Part shown: positions 1 to 8,384 of the stretch, in pieces
How the letters are laid out: each line of letters opens with the position of its first letter
Numbering within the stretch: position 1 is the first letter of the stretch
DNA from: Weeksellaceae bacterium
Lineage (GTDB): Bacteria; Bacteroidota; Bacteroidia; Flavobacteriales; Weeksellaceae
Reading direction: 5' to 3'
NCBI GenBank assembly: GCA_022013695.1
Contig: JAKLPS010000027.1
Span: forward strand, 1-64,000
DNA: 64,000 nucleotides
The notes under the pieces: generated by a model
Told to the model about the DNA's origin: nothing
The model's input: the letters and a program-made list of their open reading frames with translations, nothing else
Databases searched by the model: none
Program-made: the position numbers and the translations under genes

Positions 1-314
1 TTATTTAATTACTTGATAATCAATTAAATATACGGATTTTTATCCAATTGAACAATCTTTTTTTATTTAATTCCTAAATGCACAACAGGTTTTTGATAGT
101 TGATTTTCATTCATTGGTTTTTTATTTGATATTTTTTTATTTTTAAGCTTTACAACGCTGCTTCGTTTAAAGAATTTCCACTGCTTGTTCTTCTTAATTA
201 ATTCATTTTCTGTAAGTTATTTTATATATAACGATTGCCATTTGTTCTCTTTTCTAAGCAAAGCGGCTTTGTGAGACTTTTTATAAAAATCTTCGTTGCG
301 CGCTTTGTGTTCAA
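1..314. other. Gene-free AT-rich region left of murC
   Basis: No reading frame here looks like a protein: both strands are full of stops. In dcw clusters of this group murC is normally followed by ftsQ, so this stretch either separates murC from ftsQ or replaces it. It holds a repeat (254-287) related to one between ftsI and murE. Otherwise I see only AT-rich sequence with no clear terminator for murC. Confidence 0.6.
254..287 (-). repeat. Short palindromic intergenic repeat, copy 1
   Basis: Contains the inverted repeat CAAAGC-G-GCTTTG and, read on the minus strand, the pattern TTATAAAAAGTC followed by GCTTAG and AAAG. The copy at 8352-8382 shows TTATGAAAAAGTC, a GTCCC/GGGAC hairpin and GCTTAGCAAAG in the same order. 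The resemblance suggests one dispersed family, with compensatory change in the hairpin. Confidence 0.45.
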
Positions 315-1673
315 TCAAACCCTCTTTAGCCACTCTACGATGCCGTCATAAAGTGTATCGATATTTCCTGCTCCGACGGTCAAAAGCACATCAAATTCCT
401 TTTCTTTTATGAGTTCAAAAGCCTCTTGCAGCGAGCAGACTTTTTTGTTTTCAATTTCAATTTTTTCCGCTAACCACGCCGAAGTGATGCCTTCATATTT
501 TTCCTGAAGTTCTCTTGCCGGATAAATATCTAGTAGCAATAGGTCATCTGCCTTTTCCAAACTTCGAGCAAAATCCTCCGCAAAATCCCTCGTTCTGCTG
601 AACAAATGCGGCTGGAAAACCACCAGCAGTTTCTTAGTCGGGTAAAAGGTTTTTATCGAACCAATGACGGCATTCAGCTCCGTTGGGTGGTGCGCATAAT
701 CATCGATATAAATCTTCCCATTGTCGAAAATATGCTTTGTATATCTTCTTTTAATGCCTTTGAAACTGGCGATGGCTTTCTTCAAAGTATCGAAATCGAC
801 CCCCAGATTGCTAAGAATTGCCAAAGCAGCTGTTGCGTTTTCGACATTATGAATGCCCGGAATTTCCCAAACAAAATCTTCAATTTCTTCCGTTGGCGTG
901 TGAAAATCGAAATAGATTTTGTCGTGATCCATTCTCAGATTATCGGAAAAATAATCCGCTTCCTCATTCACGGCGTAAGTCAAATGACCTCGCCCGATGG
1001 CAATTCCTTTTCTTACAAAAAGCCGATGATCATCCGGAACCAACGCTGCAAAGGCGCGGAACCCTTCTTCAATCTGTATTCTGTCACCATAAATATCCAG
1101 ATGATCTGCATCAATCGACGTGACCACCGCCCAATCCGGCGAAAGATTAAGAAAACTTCTGTCGTATTCATCCGCTTCTACCACAGAAAACTGGTTGCCG
1201 TTGTAATCAAAATTGGATTTGAAATTCTCCGATATGCCTCCCAAAAATGCCGACGACGGCAAGTTGGCTTCTTTGCAGAGATGGGCAATCAAAGTGGAGG
1301 TCGTAGTTTTCCCGTGTGTTCCTGCAACGGCGATGCAGTCTGTGTTTTCTGTAATCAAGCCTAAAACTTTTGCGCGTTTTAGGATTTCAAAACTTTCGCT
1401 TGCGAAATAATCCAAAATGCCCAGTTTTTTGATGGCTGGCGTATAGATGACGAGCGTATTTTCTTTGTCTAAATTTTTGATTTTTTCGTTAATGACATCT
1501 TCAAAAGCAATCTCAATTCCTTCGGAAACTAAAGCAGCGGTGAGTTTGGTTTCGGTCTTATCATATCCTAAAACTCTTTTGCCATTGGCATGGAAATACC
1601 TTGCGAGCGCACTCATCCCGATCCCGCCGATGCCGACGAAATAGAAGTTTTGATATTTATTTAAGATGCTCAT
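315..1673 (-). CDS. murC: UDP-N-acetylmuramate--L-alanine ligase MurC
   Basis: Cytoplasmic ATP-dependent ligase that adds L-alanine to UDP-MurNAc, the first peptide-stem step of peptidoglycan synthesis. The 452 residues match the usual MurC length. The N-terminal nucleotide-sugar site is GIGGIGMS near residue 14, the ATP loop is GTHGKTTT at about 118-125, and DDYAHHPTE marks the C-terminal ligase domain. It starts 8 bases after murG and is the last dcw gene in the window. The start ATG directly precedes the typical MSILNKYQNFYFVGIGG opening. Identification is secure. Confidence 0.96.
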   Translation of the reverse strand: MSILNKYQNFYFVGIGGIGMSALARYFHANGKRVLGYDKTETKLTAALVSEGIEIAFEDVINEKIKNLDKENTLVIYTPAIKKLGILDYFASESFEILKRAKVLGLITENTDCIAVAGTHGKTTTSTLIAHLCKEANLPSSAFLGGISENFKSNFDYNGNQFSVVEADEYDRSFLNLSPDWAVVTSIDADHLDIYGDRIQIEEGFRAFAALVPDDHRLFVRKGIAIGRGHLTYAVNEEADYFSDNLRMDHDKIYFDFHTPTEEIEDFVWEIPGIHNVENATAALAILSNLGVDFDTLKKAIASFKGIKRRYTKHIFDNGKIYIDDYAHHPTELNAVIGSIKTFYPTKKLLVVFQPHLFSRTRDFAEDFARSLEKADDLLLLDIYPARELQEKYEGITSAWLAEKIEIENKKVCSLQEAFELIKEKEFDVLLTVGAGNIDTLYDGIVEWLKRV

Positions 1674-1681
1674 CGCTTGGT

Positions 1682-2809
1682 TTATATTTTTATATCTAAG
1701 GTTTTTAAAATCTCATCGACAATCTCTTCCGTCGCTTTTGGTTTGGCAAAGAACTCGAGATTCTGTGACATTTCTTTCCTGAGATTGTCATCTTCGCAGA
1801 TTTCCAGAAGTGTCTGCCAGAATTTATCCTTCATTTCGGCATCCTTTATCATTCTCGCAGCATTTTTCTCCACCAAAGTCAAAGCATTTTGGGTTTGATG
1901 ATCTTCTGCCGCAAACGGGAATGGCACCAGCAAAACGGGTTTTTTTGCAACCGCCAATTCTGAAATCGCAATTGCGCCGGCTCTGGAAACGATGACATCC
2001 GCCGCCGAATATGCCAAAGCCATATCACTGATAAATTCTCTCACGAGTATCTGGTTGTCGGTTGATGGTTGATGGTTGTCAGATTGCAATCTATCAAGTA
2101 TATTTTGATAATCGGTTTTCCCGGTTTGCCAGATCAGTTGATATCCTTTGTCCTTTAATTTATCTAAATTGTCTTCCCAAGCGTGGTTCAAGGTTCTGGA
2201 ACCGAGTGAACCGCCGACGGAAAGAATGGTTAATCTATTTTGGTTCAAGCCCAATTTTTCCTTCGCCAAATCCTTATCAATCAAATTAGTAATGATATTT
2301 TGCCGAATTGGATTTCCCAGGAAAAAAGTGTTCGTTCCAGAGAAATATTTCTCCATATGCGGATAAGCCGTGAAAACTGCTTTCGCTTTTTTCGCATTGA
2401 AAACATTCGTTTTTCCGGGCAGAGAATTCTGTTCCTGAATGAAAGTCGGAATCTCCATCTGCGCTGCAACATACAAGGCTGGTCCGCTGGCGAAACCACC
2501 CGTGCCAACCGCAAAATCCGGTTTGAAATCTTTAATAATTTTTTTAGCCTTAAGCAAACTGGAAACAATTTTGAATGGAAGTCCCAGATTCTTGAGAAGA
2601 TTTCCTCTGTCGAAGCCGGCAATGTTGAGTCCTTCGATTTTGAATCCGGCTTGTGGCACTTTTTCCATTTCCATTTTGCCATTGGCACCGATGAACAAAA
2701 ACTCAGCGTCGGGAAATCTTTTCTGGATTTCCTGAGCAATCGCCACTGCGGGAAAGATGTGGCCACCGGTTCCGCCGCCGCTGAGTAATATTTTTAGTTT
2801 TTTGTTCAT
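1682..2809 (-). CDS. murG: Lipid II synthase MurG (GlcNAc transferase)
   Basis: Transfers GlcNAc from UDP-GlcNAc to lipid I on the inner face of the cytoplasmic membrane, making lipid II. GGGTGGHIFPA at residues 10-20 and GGSLGSRTLN in the middle are the family's glycine-rich loops; SRAGAIAISEL is the UDP-GlcNAc binding region. The start overlaps the ftsW stop by one base (TAATG), implying translational coupling. Oddity: the linker after LDRLQ reads SDNHQPSTDNQ and is encoded by DNA (about 2050-2085) that matches an intergenic repeat found upstream of ftsL and rsmH. Function should be unaffected because the insert sits in a loop ahead of the second Rossmann domain's conserved part. Confidence 0.95.
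   Translation of the reverse strand: MNKKLKILLSGGGTGGHIFPAVAIAQEIQKRFPDAEFLFIGANGKMEMEKVPQAGFKIEGLNIAGFDRGNLLKNLGLPFKIVSSLLKAKKIIKDFKPDFAVGTGGFASGPALYVAAQMEIPTFIQEQNSLPGKTNVFNAKKAKAVFTAYPHMEKYFSGTNTFFLGNPIRQNIITNLIDKDLAKEKLGLNQNRLTILSVGGSLGSRTLNHAWEDNLDKLKDKGYQLIWQTGKTDYQNILDRLQSDNHQPSTDNQILVREFISDMALAYSAADVIVSRAGAIAISELAVAKKPVLLVPFPFAAEDHQTQNALTLVEKNAARMIKDAEMKDKFWQTLLEICEDDNLRKEMSQNLEFFAKPKATEEIVDEILKTLDIKI
2050..2085 (+). repeat. Intergenic-type repeat embedded in murG
   Basis: Contains GTTGTCGGTTGA at 2054-2065 followed by two GGTTGAT/GGTTGT units. The same 12-mer occurs at 10739-10750 and 11709-11720, both between genes. Here it is in frame and encodes polar residues in MurG. Confidence 0.6.
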
Positions 2810-4044
2810 TATGCGATATCATTTATTTCCTCCAAACTTTGTCTTTTGCCCAGTCCTTCTTCGTCATAAATCTGGATTCGCGAACTGACATTGAGAATGA
2901 TTCCCAACTGAATGTAGGTCACCAACATCGATGTTCCACCATAACTGATCAGCGGCAAAGGCTGGCCCGTAACTGGAATTATATTGATGGCAACGGCAAT
3001 ATTCATCGATAATTGGACGAAGATCATTAGTCCGATGGACAAAACCAGCAAGGTGCCGAAAAACGCAGGCATCTTGCTGGCAATCATCACAATCCTAATA
3101 ATCATAATCATATATAGACCGATGAGCACAAATGCGCCCACCCAGCCATATTCTTCTACAATGATGGCAAAAATAAAATCGGAAACCGACTGTGGCAAGG
3201 TCTGTTTTAATGCACTCTTTCCCGGTCCGATGCCGTTGAAACCGCCGTGAACAATGGCTGCTTTGGCTTGGTTGACTTGATAGTTTTTGGCCTTATCGAC
3301 TTCATTATCGATTTCATTCACTTTTTTTCCGTCGAAGAAAACTTCGATCCTGCTCATCCACGTGTGGACGCGATTGCTTTTGATCAAATCCGTTTTGAGC
3401 GCCACAAACAAAAACATACTGATGAATACGGCGGCGGTGACGATAAATCCCGCAATGTATTTGAAATCTAACTGTCCGATAATTAAAATCGCGATGGAAA
3501 TGAGCAAGATCATCATTCCGGTGGAGCCATTGTCTTTGACCACCAAGCCAAATACAATCAGAATAGGGCCGAAAATATAAATGATATTCTCCAGCGGAAC
3601 CCGCTCTCTTTTGACCCGCTTGGAAAGATATCGGCAGAGATAGATGACGAGCATCAGATAGGCAAAAGACGAGGGCTGAAAGGAAATCGGTGTTCCCGGA
3701 ATCTTGAGCCAGCGAGAGGCACTTGCTCCTTCGATTTTTTGGCCTGTGAACATCGTAATCAATAGTAAACCAATCGTAAACAAAAGCAGAATGGAACTCA
3801 GCTTTCCGATGTATTCGTACTTCACGGTTCCTACGAAACGCATAATTCCTAAACCTATCAAAACGAAAATAATATGCTTGAGAACGTGGCCGGTTGTGGT
3901 GCCGTTGTTGACAATATATTCCAAATTGGAGCTGGCAGAATAAACCGGAAATACGGAAAGCAGGGAGATCAAAATGATCACCGACCAAAGGACTTTGTCT
4001 CCTTTCAGTAGCTCAAATTTGTTATCTGTATTTTGGTTTTCCAT
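2809..4044 (-). CDS. ftsW: SEDS peptidoglycan glycosyltransferase FtsW
   Basis: Division-specific SEDS-family polymerase that links lipid II into glycan strands together with the transpeptidase FtsI. 411 residues with about ten hydrophobic segments; the conserved SEDS stretch GGFNGIGPGKSALKQTLPQSVSDFIFAIIVEE lies around residues 262-294 (shown by its GPG and SDFIFA signatures), and GQPLPLISYGGTS near the end is diagnostic. Sits between murD (36-base gap) and murG (one-base overlap), so it is the division paralogue rather than RodA. Confidence 0.94.
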   Translation of the reverse strand: MENQNTDNKFELLKGDKVLWSVIILISLLSVFPVYSASSNLEYIVNNGTTTGHVLKHIIFVLIGLGIMRFVGTVKYEYIGKLSSILLLFTIGLLLITMFTGQKIEGASASRWLKIPGTPISFQPSSFAYLMLVIYLCRYLSKRVKRERVPLENIIYIFGPILIVFGLVVKDNGSTGMMILLISIAILIIGQLDFKYIAGFIVTAAVFISMFLFVALKTDLIKSNRVHTWMSRIEVFFDGKKVNEIDNEVDKAKNYQVNQAKAAIVHGGFNGIGPGKSALKQTLPQSVSDFIFAIIVEEYGWVGAFVLIGLYMIMIIRIVMIASKMPAFFGTLLVLSIGLMIFVQLSMNIAVAINIIPVTGQPLPLISYGGTSMLVTYIQLGIILNVSSRIQIYDEEGLGKRQSLEEINDIA

Positions 4045-4080
4045 AATCCTATCCCAATTCTTTTTATAATCAGGTGGGTT

Positions 4081-5424
4081 TTAATTGTTAATAATTAATT
4101 CGTTTAATACTTCTTTTTTGAATTGATTTCCTCGGTCTTCATAACCGTTGAATAGATCGAAACTTGCGCAACACGGCGACAAGAGCACAATGTCTCCCTT
4201 TTCTGCAATAGATTTGGAAACCTCTACGGCTTTCTGCATACTCGATGTGTCGTAGATTTCCGTTTTTTTGTCTTTAAAGAAGTCGATAATCTTTTGATTA
4301 TCAATGCCTAAGCAAACAATGGCTTTCACTTTTCTTTTGACAAGATCTTCGATTTCTGAATAATCGTTTCCTTTATCTTTGCCGCCGACGATCCAAACGA
4401 CCGGCTGTTTCATGCTTTCCAAGGCGAAATAGGTGGCATTCACGTTGGTTGCTTTGCTGTCGTTGATGTATTTGACGCCTCTGATTTCTGCCACAGGTTC
4501 CAATCTGTGCTCAACCGCCTGGAAAGTCATTAAAGAATTTCTAATACTTTGATTGCTGATTTCCAGCAACTTGCCAGCGATGCTTGCCGCCAAGCTGTTG
4601 GCGACATTGTGTTTGCCAAGCAAAGACAATTCGTTGATATTCATTGTGAAACCATCATTAATATTGACTACAAAATTATCATCGACAGAAAACGCGCCCC
4701 TTTCCAGTCGTTCACTTAATGAAAATGGAATTTTGGTTACCTTCAAATCTAATTTTCCAAGAAGTGATTTGCTCATTTCGTCATCTTTATTATAGATAAA
4801 AAAGTTATCGGCATCCTGATTTTCAGCAATTCTGAATTTGGCCAAGGCATATTCTTCATAATTGTAATTGTACTGGTCCAGATGATCCTTAGACAAATTC
4901 AGCAACAAAGAAATGTGCGGCCTAAAGTTTTGAATATCATCCAATTGAAAACTACTTACTTCCAAAACATAGTAATCAAAACGCTGCTCGGCCACTTGCT
5001 TTGCGAAGCTTCTTCCGATGTTGCCGCCCAAACCGACGTTGAAACCGTCTTCTTTCAAAATATAATAAATCAAAGACGTTGTTGTGGTTTTCCCATTACT
5101 TCCTGTGATCGCGATGATCTTGGCCTCTGTAAATTCCGATGCAAATTCGATTTCCGATGACAGCCTGATTCCTTTTTCCTGAATCTTTTGAATCATATCA
5201 GCTTTTTTGGGGATGCCCGGGCTTTTTATAATCCAGTCGGCGTTGAGGATTTTCTCTTCCGAATGTTTCCCTTCTTCATAATCAATCCCAAGTTCATCTA
5301 GCTCTTTTTTGTAATTTTCGCGGATCCTTCCCATATCCGATAGGAAGACGTCCAAGCCTTTGGATTTTGCCAAATATGCTGCACCCACACCGCTTTCTCC
5401 GCCACCAAGTATTACTACTCTCAT
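4081..5424 (-). CDS. murD: UDP-MurNAc-L-alanine--D-glutamate ligase MurD
   Basis: Adds D-glutamate to UDP-MurNAc-L-Ala. VILGGGESGVGAA at residues 4-16 binds the UDP moiety, TGSNGKTTTTSL near residue 105 is the ATP loop, and YINDSKATNVNAT is the conserved C-terminal motif of MurD. Length 447 is typical. Followed by ftsW and preceded by a 132-base AT-rich spacer before mraY, the longest gap inside this cluster. Confidence 0.95.
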   Translation of the reverse strand: MRVVILGGGESGVGAAYLAKSKGLDVFLSDMGRIRENYKKELDELGIDYEEGKHSEEKILNADWIIKSPGIPKKADMIQKIQEKGIRLSSEIEFASEFTEAKIIAITGSNGKTTTTSLIYYILKEDGFNVGLGGNIGRSFAKQVAEQRFDYYVLEVSSFQLDDIQNFRPHISLLLNLSKDHLDQYNYNYEEYALAKFRIAENQDADNFFIYNKDDEMSKSLLGKLDLKVTKIPFSLSERLERGAFSVDDNFVVNINDGFTMNINELSLLGKHNVANSLAASIAGKLLEISNQSIRNSLMTFQAVEHRLEPVAEIRGVKYINDSKATNVNATYFALESMKQPVVWIVGGKDKGNDYSEIEDLVKRKVKAIVCLGIDNQKIIDFFKDKKTEIYDTSSMQKAVEVSKSIAEKGDIVLLSPCCASFDLFNGYEDRGNQFKKEVLNELIINN

Positions 5425-5556
5425 ATTATTTTTGTTGTAAAATGTATGATGTGCAAAGTAAAATGACTTTTAAGTTGCGCATCATTTGGTGATTAATTTT
5501 TTAATTTATTCTGTAAAAATGCATTGTACATTATACTTTTTACATATTATAATTCC
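5425..5556. repeat. AT-rich spacer with GTAAAATGTA/TACTTTTTACAT motifs
   Basis: This mraY-murD spacer holds GTAAAATGTAT at its right and TACATTATACTTTTTACAT at its left side. Similar words recur at 32128-32155 and 40683-40770 between unrelated genes. No gene or clear terminator is visible. Confidence 0.4.
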
Positions 5557-6798
5557 CTATCTAGTTTTTAAAGTGATTAAGCAAATGATTGCCAGCATTA
5601 CGCCCAAGATGATCATTCGGTTCACGATTTTGCTTTCGTGGAAACCTTCTTTCTGAAAATGATGGTGCAACGGCGACATCTTGAATAATCTATTGTTTTG
5701 GGCATATTCCAACCCATATTTTCTTTTTCTGTATTTGAACACCCAAACTTGCAGGATTACTGACAAGAGTTCTATCAGGAAAACCCCGCACAAGACAGGA
5801 ATCAGCAATTCTTTTCTGAGGATAATTGCCAAAACGGCGATCACGCCGCCCAGCATCAAACTGCCCGTATCGCCCATAAAAACCTGCGCCGGATAAGTAT
5901 TGTACCAGAAAAATCCGATGACGGCACCCACCAAAGCGAGGGCAAAAATGGTGGTCTCGCCCATATGCGGAAGGAACATAATATTGAGATAATCTGCAAA
6001 AATGATATTTCCGGAGAGGTAGGCAAAAAATGCTAAGGTCAATAAAATAACGACACTCGTTCCGGCTGCGAGACCATCGATACCATCGGTAATATTCGCA
6101 CCGTTGGAAACTGCCGTTACGATAAAAATCACAATCGGGATGAAGACGATCCAGGCCCATTCGTGCGCTTTGGCATCATCCATCCAAAAGAGAATGCCGC
6201 TGTAGTCGAACTCGTTGTTTTTGGTAAAAGGCAATGTGGAAACGGGGATTTTCTCCTCAGGCATAAAGTTTTGTTCTACATTATTTCTATTGATGACGCC
6301 TGCATCGGCATATTTTCTTTTCACTGTAATGTCGGGATGAAAATACATCGTAATGCCGACAATCAGACCAAGACCTACCTGGCCAATCACTTTGAATTGA
6401 CCGCTCAATCCATCTTTGTTCTTTTTCACTTTTTTGAGGTAATCGTCCAAAAATCCGATGGCGCCCATCCATAAAACCGAAATAATTAAAAGAACGATGT
6501 AAACATTGGTGATTCTGGTAAAAAGTAAAACGGGAATGATGGTTGCCAAGATGATGATCAGTCCGCCCATCGTGGGTGTTCCTTCTTTCTGCTTTTGCCC
6601 TTCCAGACCGAGATCCCGTACCAATTCGCCCATTTGCTTTTTTCTAAGGAAATTGATTATTCGTTTTCCGTAAGCCAGCGCAATGATGAGCGAAAACAAA
6701 ACTGCCATCGCCGCGCGGAACGAAATGTATTTGAACAAATTCATTCCCGGAATGTGGATCCCGTGAGCAGTTAAATATTCGTATAGATAATATAGCAT
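5557..6798 (-). CDS. mraY: Phospho-MurNAc-pentapeptide transferase MraY
   Basis: Integral membrane enzyme that moves phospho-MurNAc-pentapeptide onto undecaprenyl phosphate to make lipid I. Hallmarks are FLDDYLKK (metal-binding aspartates), [22 protein letters not shown] and the histidine motif HHHFQKEG. At 413 residues it is longer than the roughly 360 of E. coli; the extra length is a hydrophilic loop at about residues 155-215, common in Bacteroidota members. Nine bases separate it from murE. Confidence 0.96.
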   Translation of the reverse strand: MLYYLYEYLTAHGIHIPGMNLFKYISFRAAMAVLFSLIIALAYGKRIINFLRKKQMGELVRDLGLEGQKQKEGTPTMGGLIIILATIIPVLLFTRITNVYIVLLIISVLWMGAIGFLDDYLKKVKKNKDGLSGQFKVIGQVGLGLIVGITMYFHPDITVKRKYADAGVINRNNVEQNFMPEEKIPVSTLPFTKNNEFDYSGILFWMDDAKAHEWAWIVFIPIVIFIVTAVSNGANITDGIDGLAAGTSVVILLTLAFFAYLSGNIIFADYLNIMFLPHMGETTIFALALVGAVIGFFWYNTYPAQVFMGDTGSLMLGGVIAVLAIILRKELLIPVLCGVFLIELLSVILQVWVFKYRKRKYGLEYAQNNRLFKMSPLHHHFQKEGFHESKIVNRMIILGVMLAIICLITLKTR

Positions 6799-6807
6799 AA
6801 ATGATAA

Positions 6808-8268
6808 TTACTTTCCCATTAATTGTAATAGTTCTCTAATCGTCTCCTTGTCATCAAAATGATGTTTCACGCCGTTGATTTCTTGATACGTTTCGTGGCC
6901 TTTGCCCGCCACCAAAACGATGTCTTTTGGCTCAGCAAATTTGATGGCCATTTTTATCGCCTCTCTTCTGTCCGGGATCGAAGTGTACTTGCTAAAATTC
7001 TGCGGCTGAATTCCGGCTTCAATTTCTTTAATGATTTGCGCCGGGTCTTCCGTTCTCGGATTGTCCGAAGTGATTATCGCTAAAGTGGATTTTTTCGTAG
7101 CAATGTCTCCCATTTCGGGACGTTTGGTTTTGTCTCTGTCGCCGCCACAACCGAAAACGCAGATCAACCTTTCGTTTTTGGTTCTGATCTCGTTGATGCT
7201 GTCCAACACGTTTTCCAACGCATCCGGCGTATGCGAATAGTCGACGACGAAGAAAATGCCACTGTCGGATTTTATCGTTTCGAAACGCCCATTGACGCGG
7301 TGAAGCATAGAAATGGCCTGCAACACCTCATCTTCATTCATTCCCAATTCCAAAGCAATTCCGTAAGCCAACAGTAGATTGTAGGCGTTGAATTTTCCGG
7401 TCAATGTTGTCCAAAATTCTTTTCCGTTAAAATTCAGCAGCATTCCGTTGAAATCCACTTCCAGCACCTTTCCGTGAAAATCTGCCATCGTTTTCAAGGC
7501 GAAGGTTTTCTTCTTGGCTTTGGTGTTTTGAAGCATTACCAAGCCGTTTTTGTCATCAGCATTCGTGATGGCAATCGCAGAATCATCCAATTCGTCAAAG
7601 AATCTTTTCTTGGCATAGATGTAGTTCTGAAACGTTTTGTGATAATCCAAATGGTCGTGCGTGATATTCGTAAAACCAGCCACTTTGAAGTGCAGCCCTT
7701 CGGTTCTGTTTTGGACGATGCCGTGCGAACTCACTTCCATAAAAGCATATTCACAACCCATTTCAACCGCCTTTGCCAACATTTGATTTAATCGGATGAC
7801 GTCCGGCGTGGTGTGAGTAGATGGGATAATTTCGTCTCCAATTCTATATTCAACCGTCGAAATCAGAGCAGATTGATAGCCCAAGGTTTTGAAAATGTCG
7901 AACAGCAAAGTCGTCACGGTCGTTTTTCCGTTGGTTCCGGTAACGCCGATTAATTTTAATTTTTGAGAGGGATTTCCGTAAAAGTTAGAAGCCAAATGGC
8001 CTAATACTTTGGAAGAATCTTCAACTTTTATATAAGTGATTTCATCATTCAATTCAGAAGGCAATTCTTCGCAAACGATCACTTTCGCACCTTTATCGAT
8101 GGCGGAATTGATGTAGGAATGGCCGTCGGAAACCGTTCCTTTCACAGCTACATACAAAGAATTTTCCACAACTTTTCTGCTGTCGAAAACCACTTCGGAC
8201 ACTTCTCTTTCCAGAGTTCCAATGGTTTTTAAGATCGTGATTCTTTGTAATAAATCTTTTAATTTCAT
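6808..8268 (-). CDS. murE: UDP-MurNAc-tripeptide synthetase MurE (meso-DAP type)
   Basis: Adds the third stem residue to UDP-MurNAc-L-Ala-D-Glu. GTNGKTTVT at 111-119 is the ATP loop. SDNPRTEDP in the C-terminal domain carries the DNPR signature of meso-diaminopimelate-adding enzymes, so this organism should have DAP-type peptidoglycan. The first nine codons (MKLKDLLQR) and the DNA just upstream are part of a 52-base tandem duplication; I keep the ATG at 8268 because the upstream unit lacks an ATG at the equivalent position and its frame runs into a different one. Confidence 0.95.
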   Translation of the reverse strand: MKLKDLLQRITILKTIGTLEREVSEVVFDSRKVVENSLYVAVKGTVSDGHSYINSAIDKGAKVIVCEELPSELNDEITYIKVEDSSKVLGHLASNFYGNPSQKLKLIGVTGTNGKTTVTTLLFDIFKTLGYQSALISTVEYRIGDEIIPSTHTTPDVIRLNQMLAKAVEMGCEYAFMEVSSHGIVQNRTEGLHFKVAGFTNITHDHLDYHKTFQNYIYAKKRFFDELDDSAIAITNADDKNGLVMLQNTKAKKKTFALKTMADFHGKVLEVDFNGMLLNFNGKEFWTTLTGKFNAYNLLLAYGIALELGMNEDEVLQAISMLHRVNGRFETIKSDSGIFFVVDYSHTPDALENVLDSINEIRTKNERLICVFGCGGDRDKTKRPEMGDIATKKSTLAIITSDNPRTEDPAQIIKEIEAGIQPQNFSKYTSIPDRREAIKMAIKFAEPKDIVLVAGKGHETYQEINGVKHHFDDKETIRELLQLMGK

Positions 8269-8345
8269 TTTTATTGATAGGATTTCGTCCTATTCTTTGT
8301 AATAAATCTTTTAATTTCCTTAACGTCAATAGGATTTCATCCTAT
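8240..8345 (-). repeat. 52-base tandem duplication covering the murE start
   Basis: A 27-base segment at 8240-8266 is repeated exactly at 8292-8318, offset 52. Each unit is preceded (minus strand) by a palindrome with ATAGGA/TCCTAT arms: 8277-8293 and 8329-8345, differing at one loop base. One unit therefore holds a hairpin plus the first codons of murE, and the second unit lies upstream without an in-frame ATG. Confidence 0.85.
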
Positions 8346-8351
8346 TCTTTG

Positions 8352-8382
8352 CTAAGCCGTCCCGTTGGGACTTTTTCATAAA
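8352..8382 (-). repeat. Short palindromic intergenic repeat, copy 2
   Basis: GTCCC-GTT-GGGAC hairpin just after the ftsI stop, followed on the minus strand by GGCTTAGCAAAG and the ATAGGA hairpins. Resembles 254-287 in word order. A run of T residues is lacking after the stem on the minus strand, so it is not a normal terminator. Confidence 0.5.
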
Positions 8383-8384
8383 TT

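Noticed and set aside
606..1364. Long plus-strand frame (252 codons) antisense to murC
   Set aside because: Mirror of a conserved gene on the other strand; composition is Cys/Phe/Ile-rich and has no family pattern.
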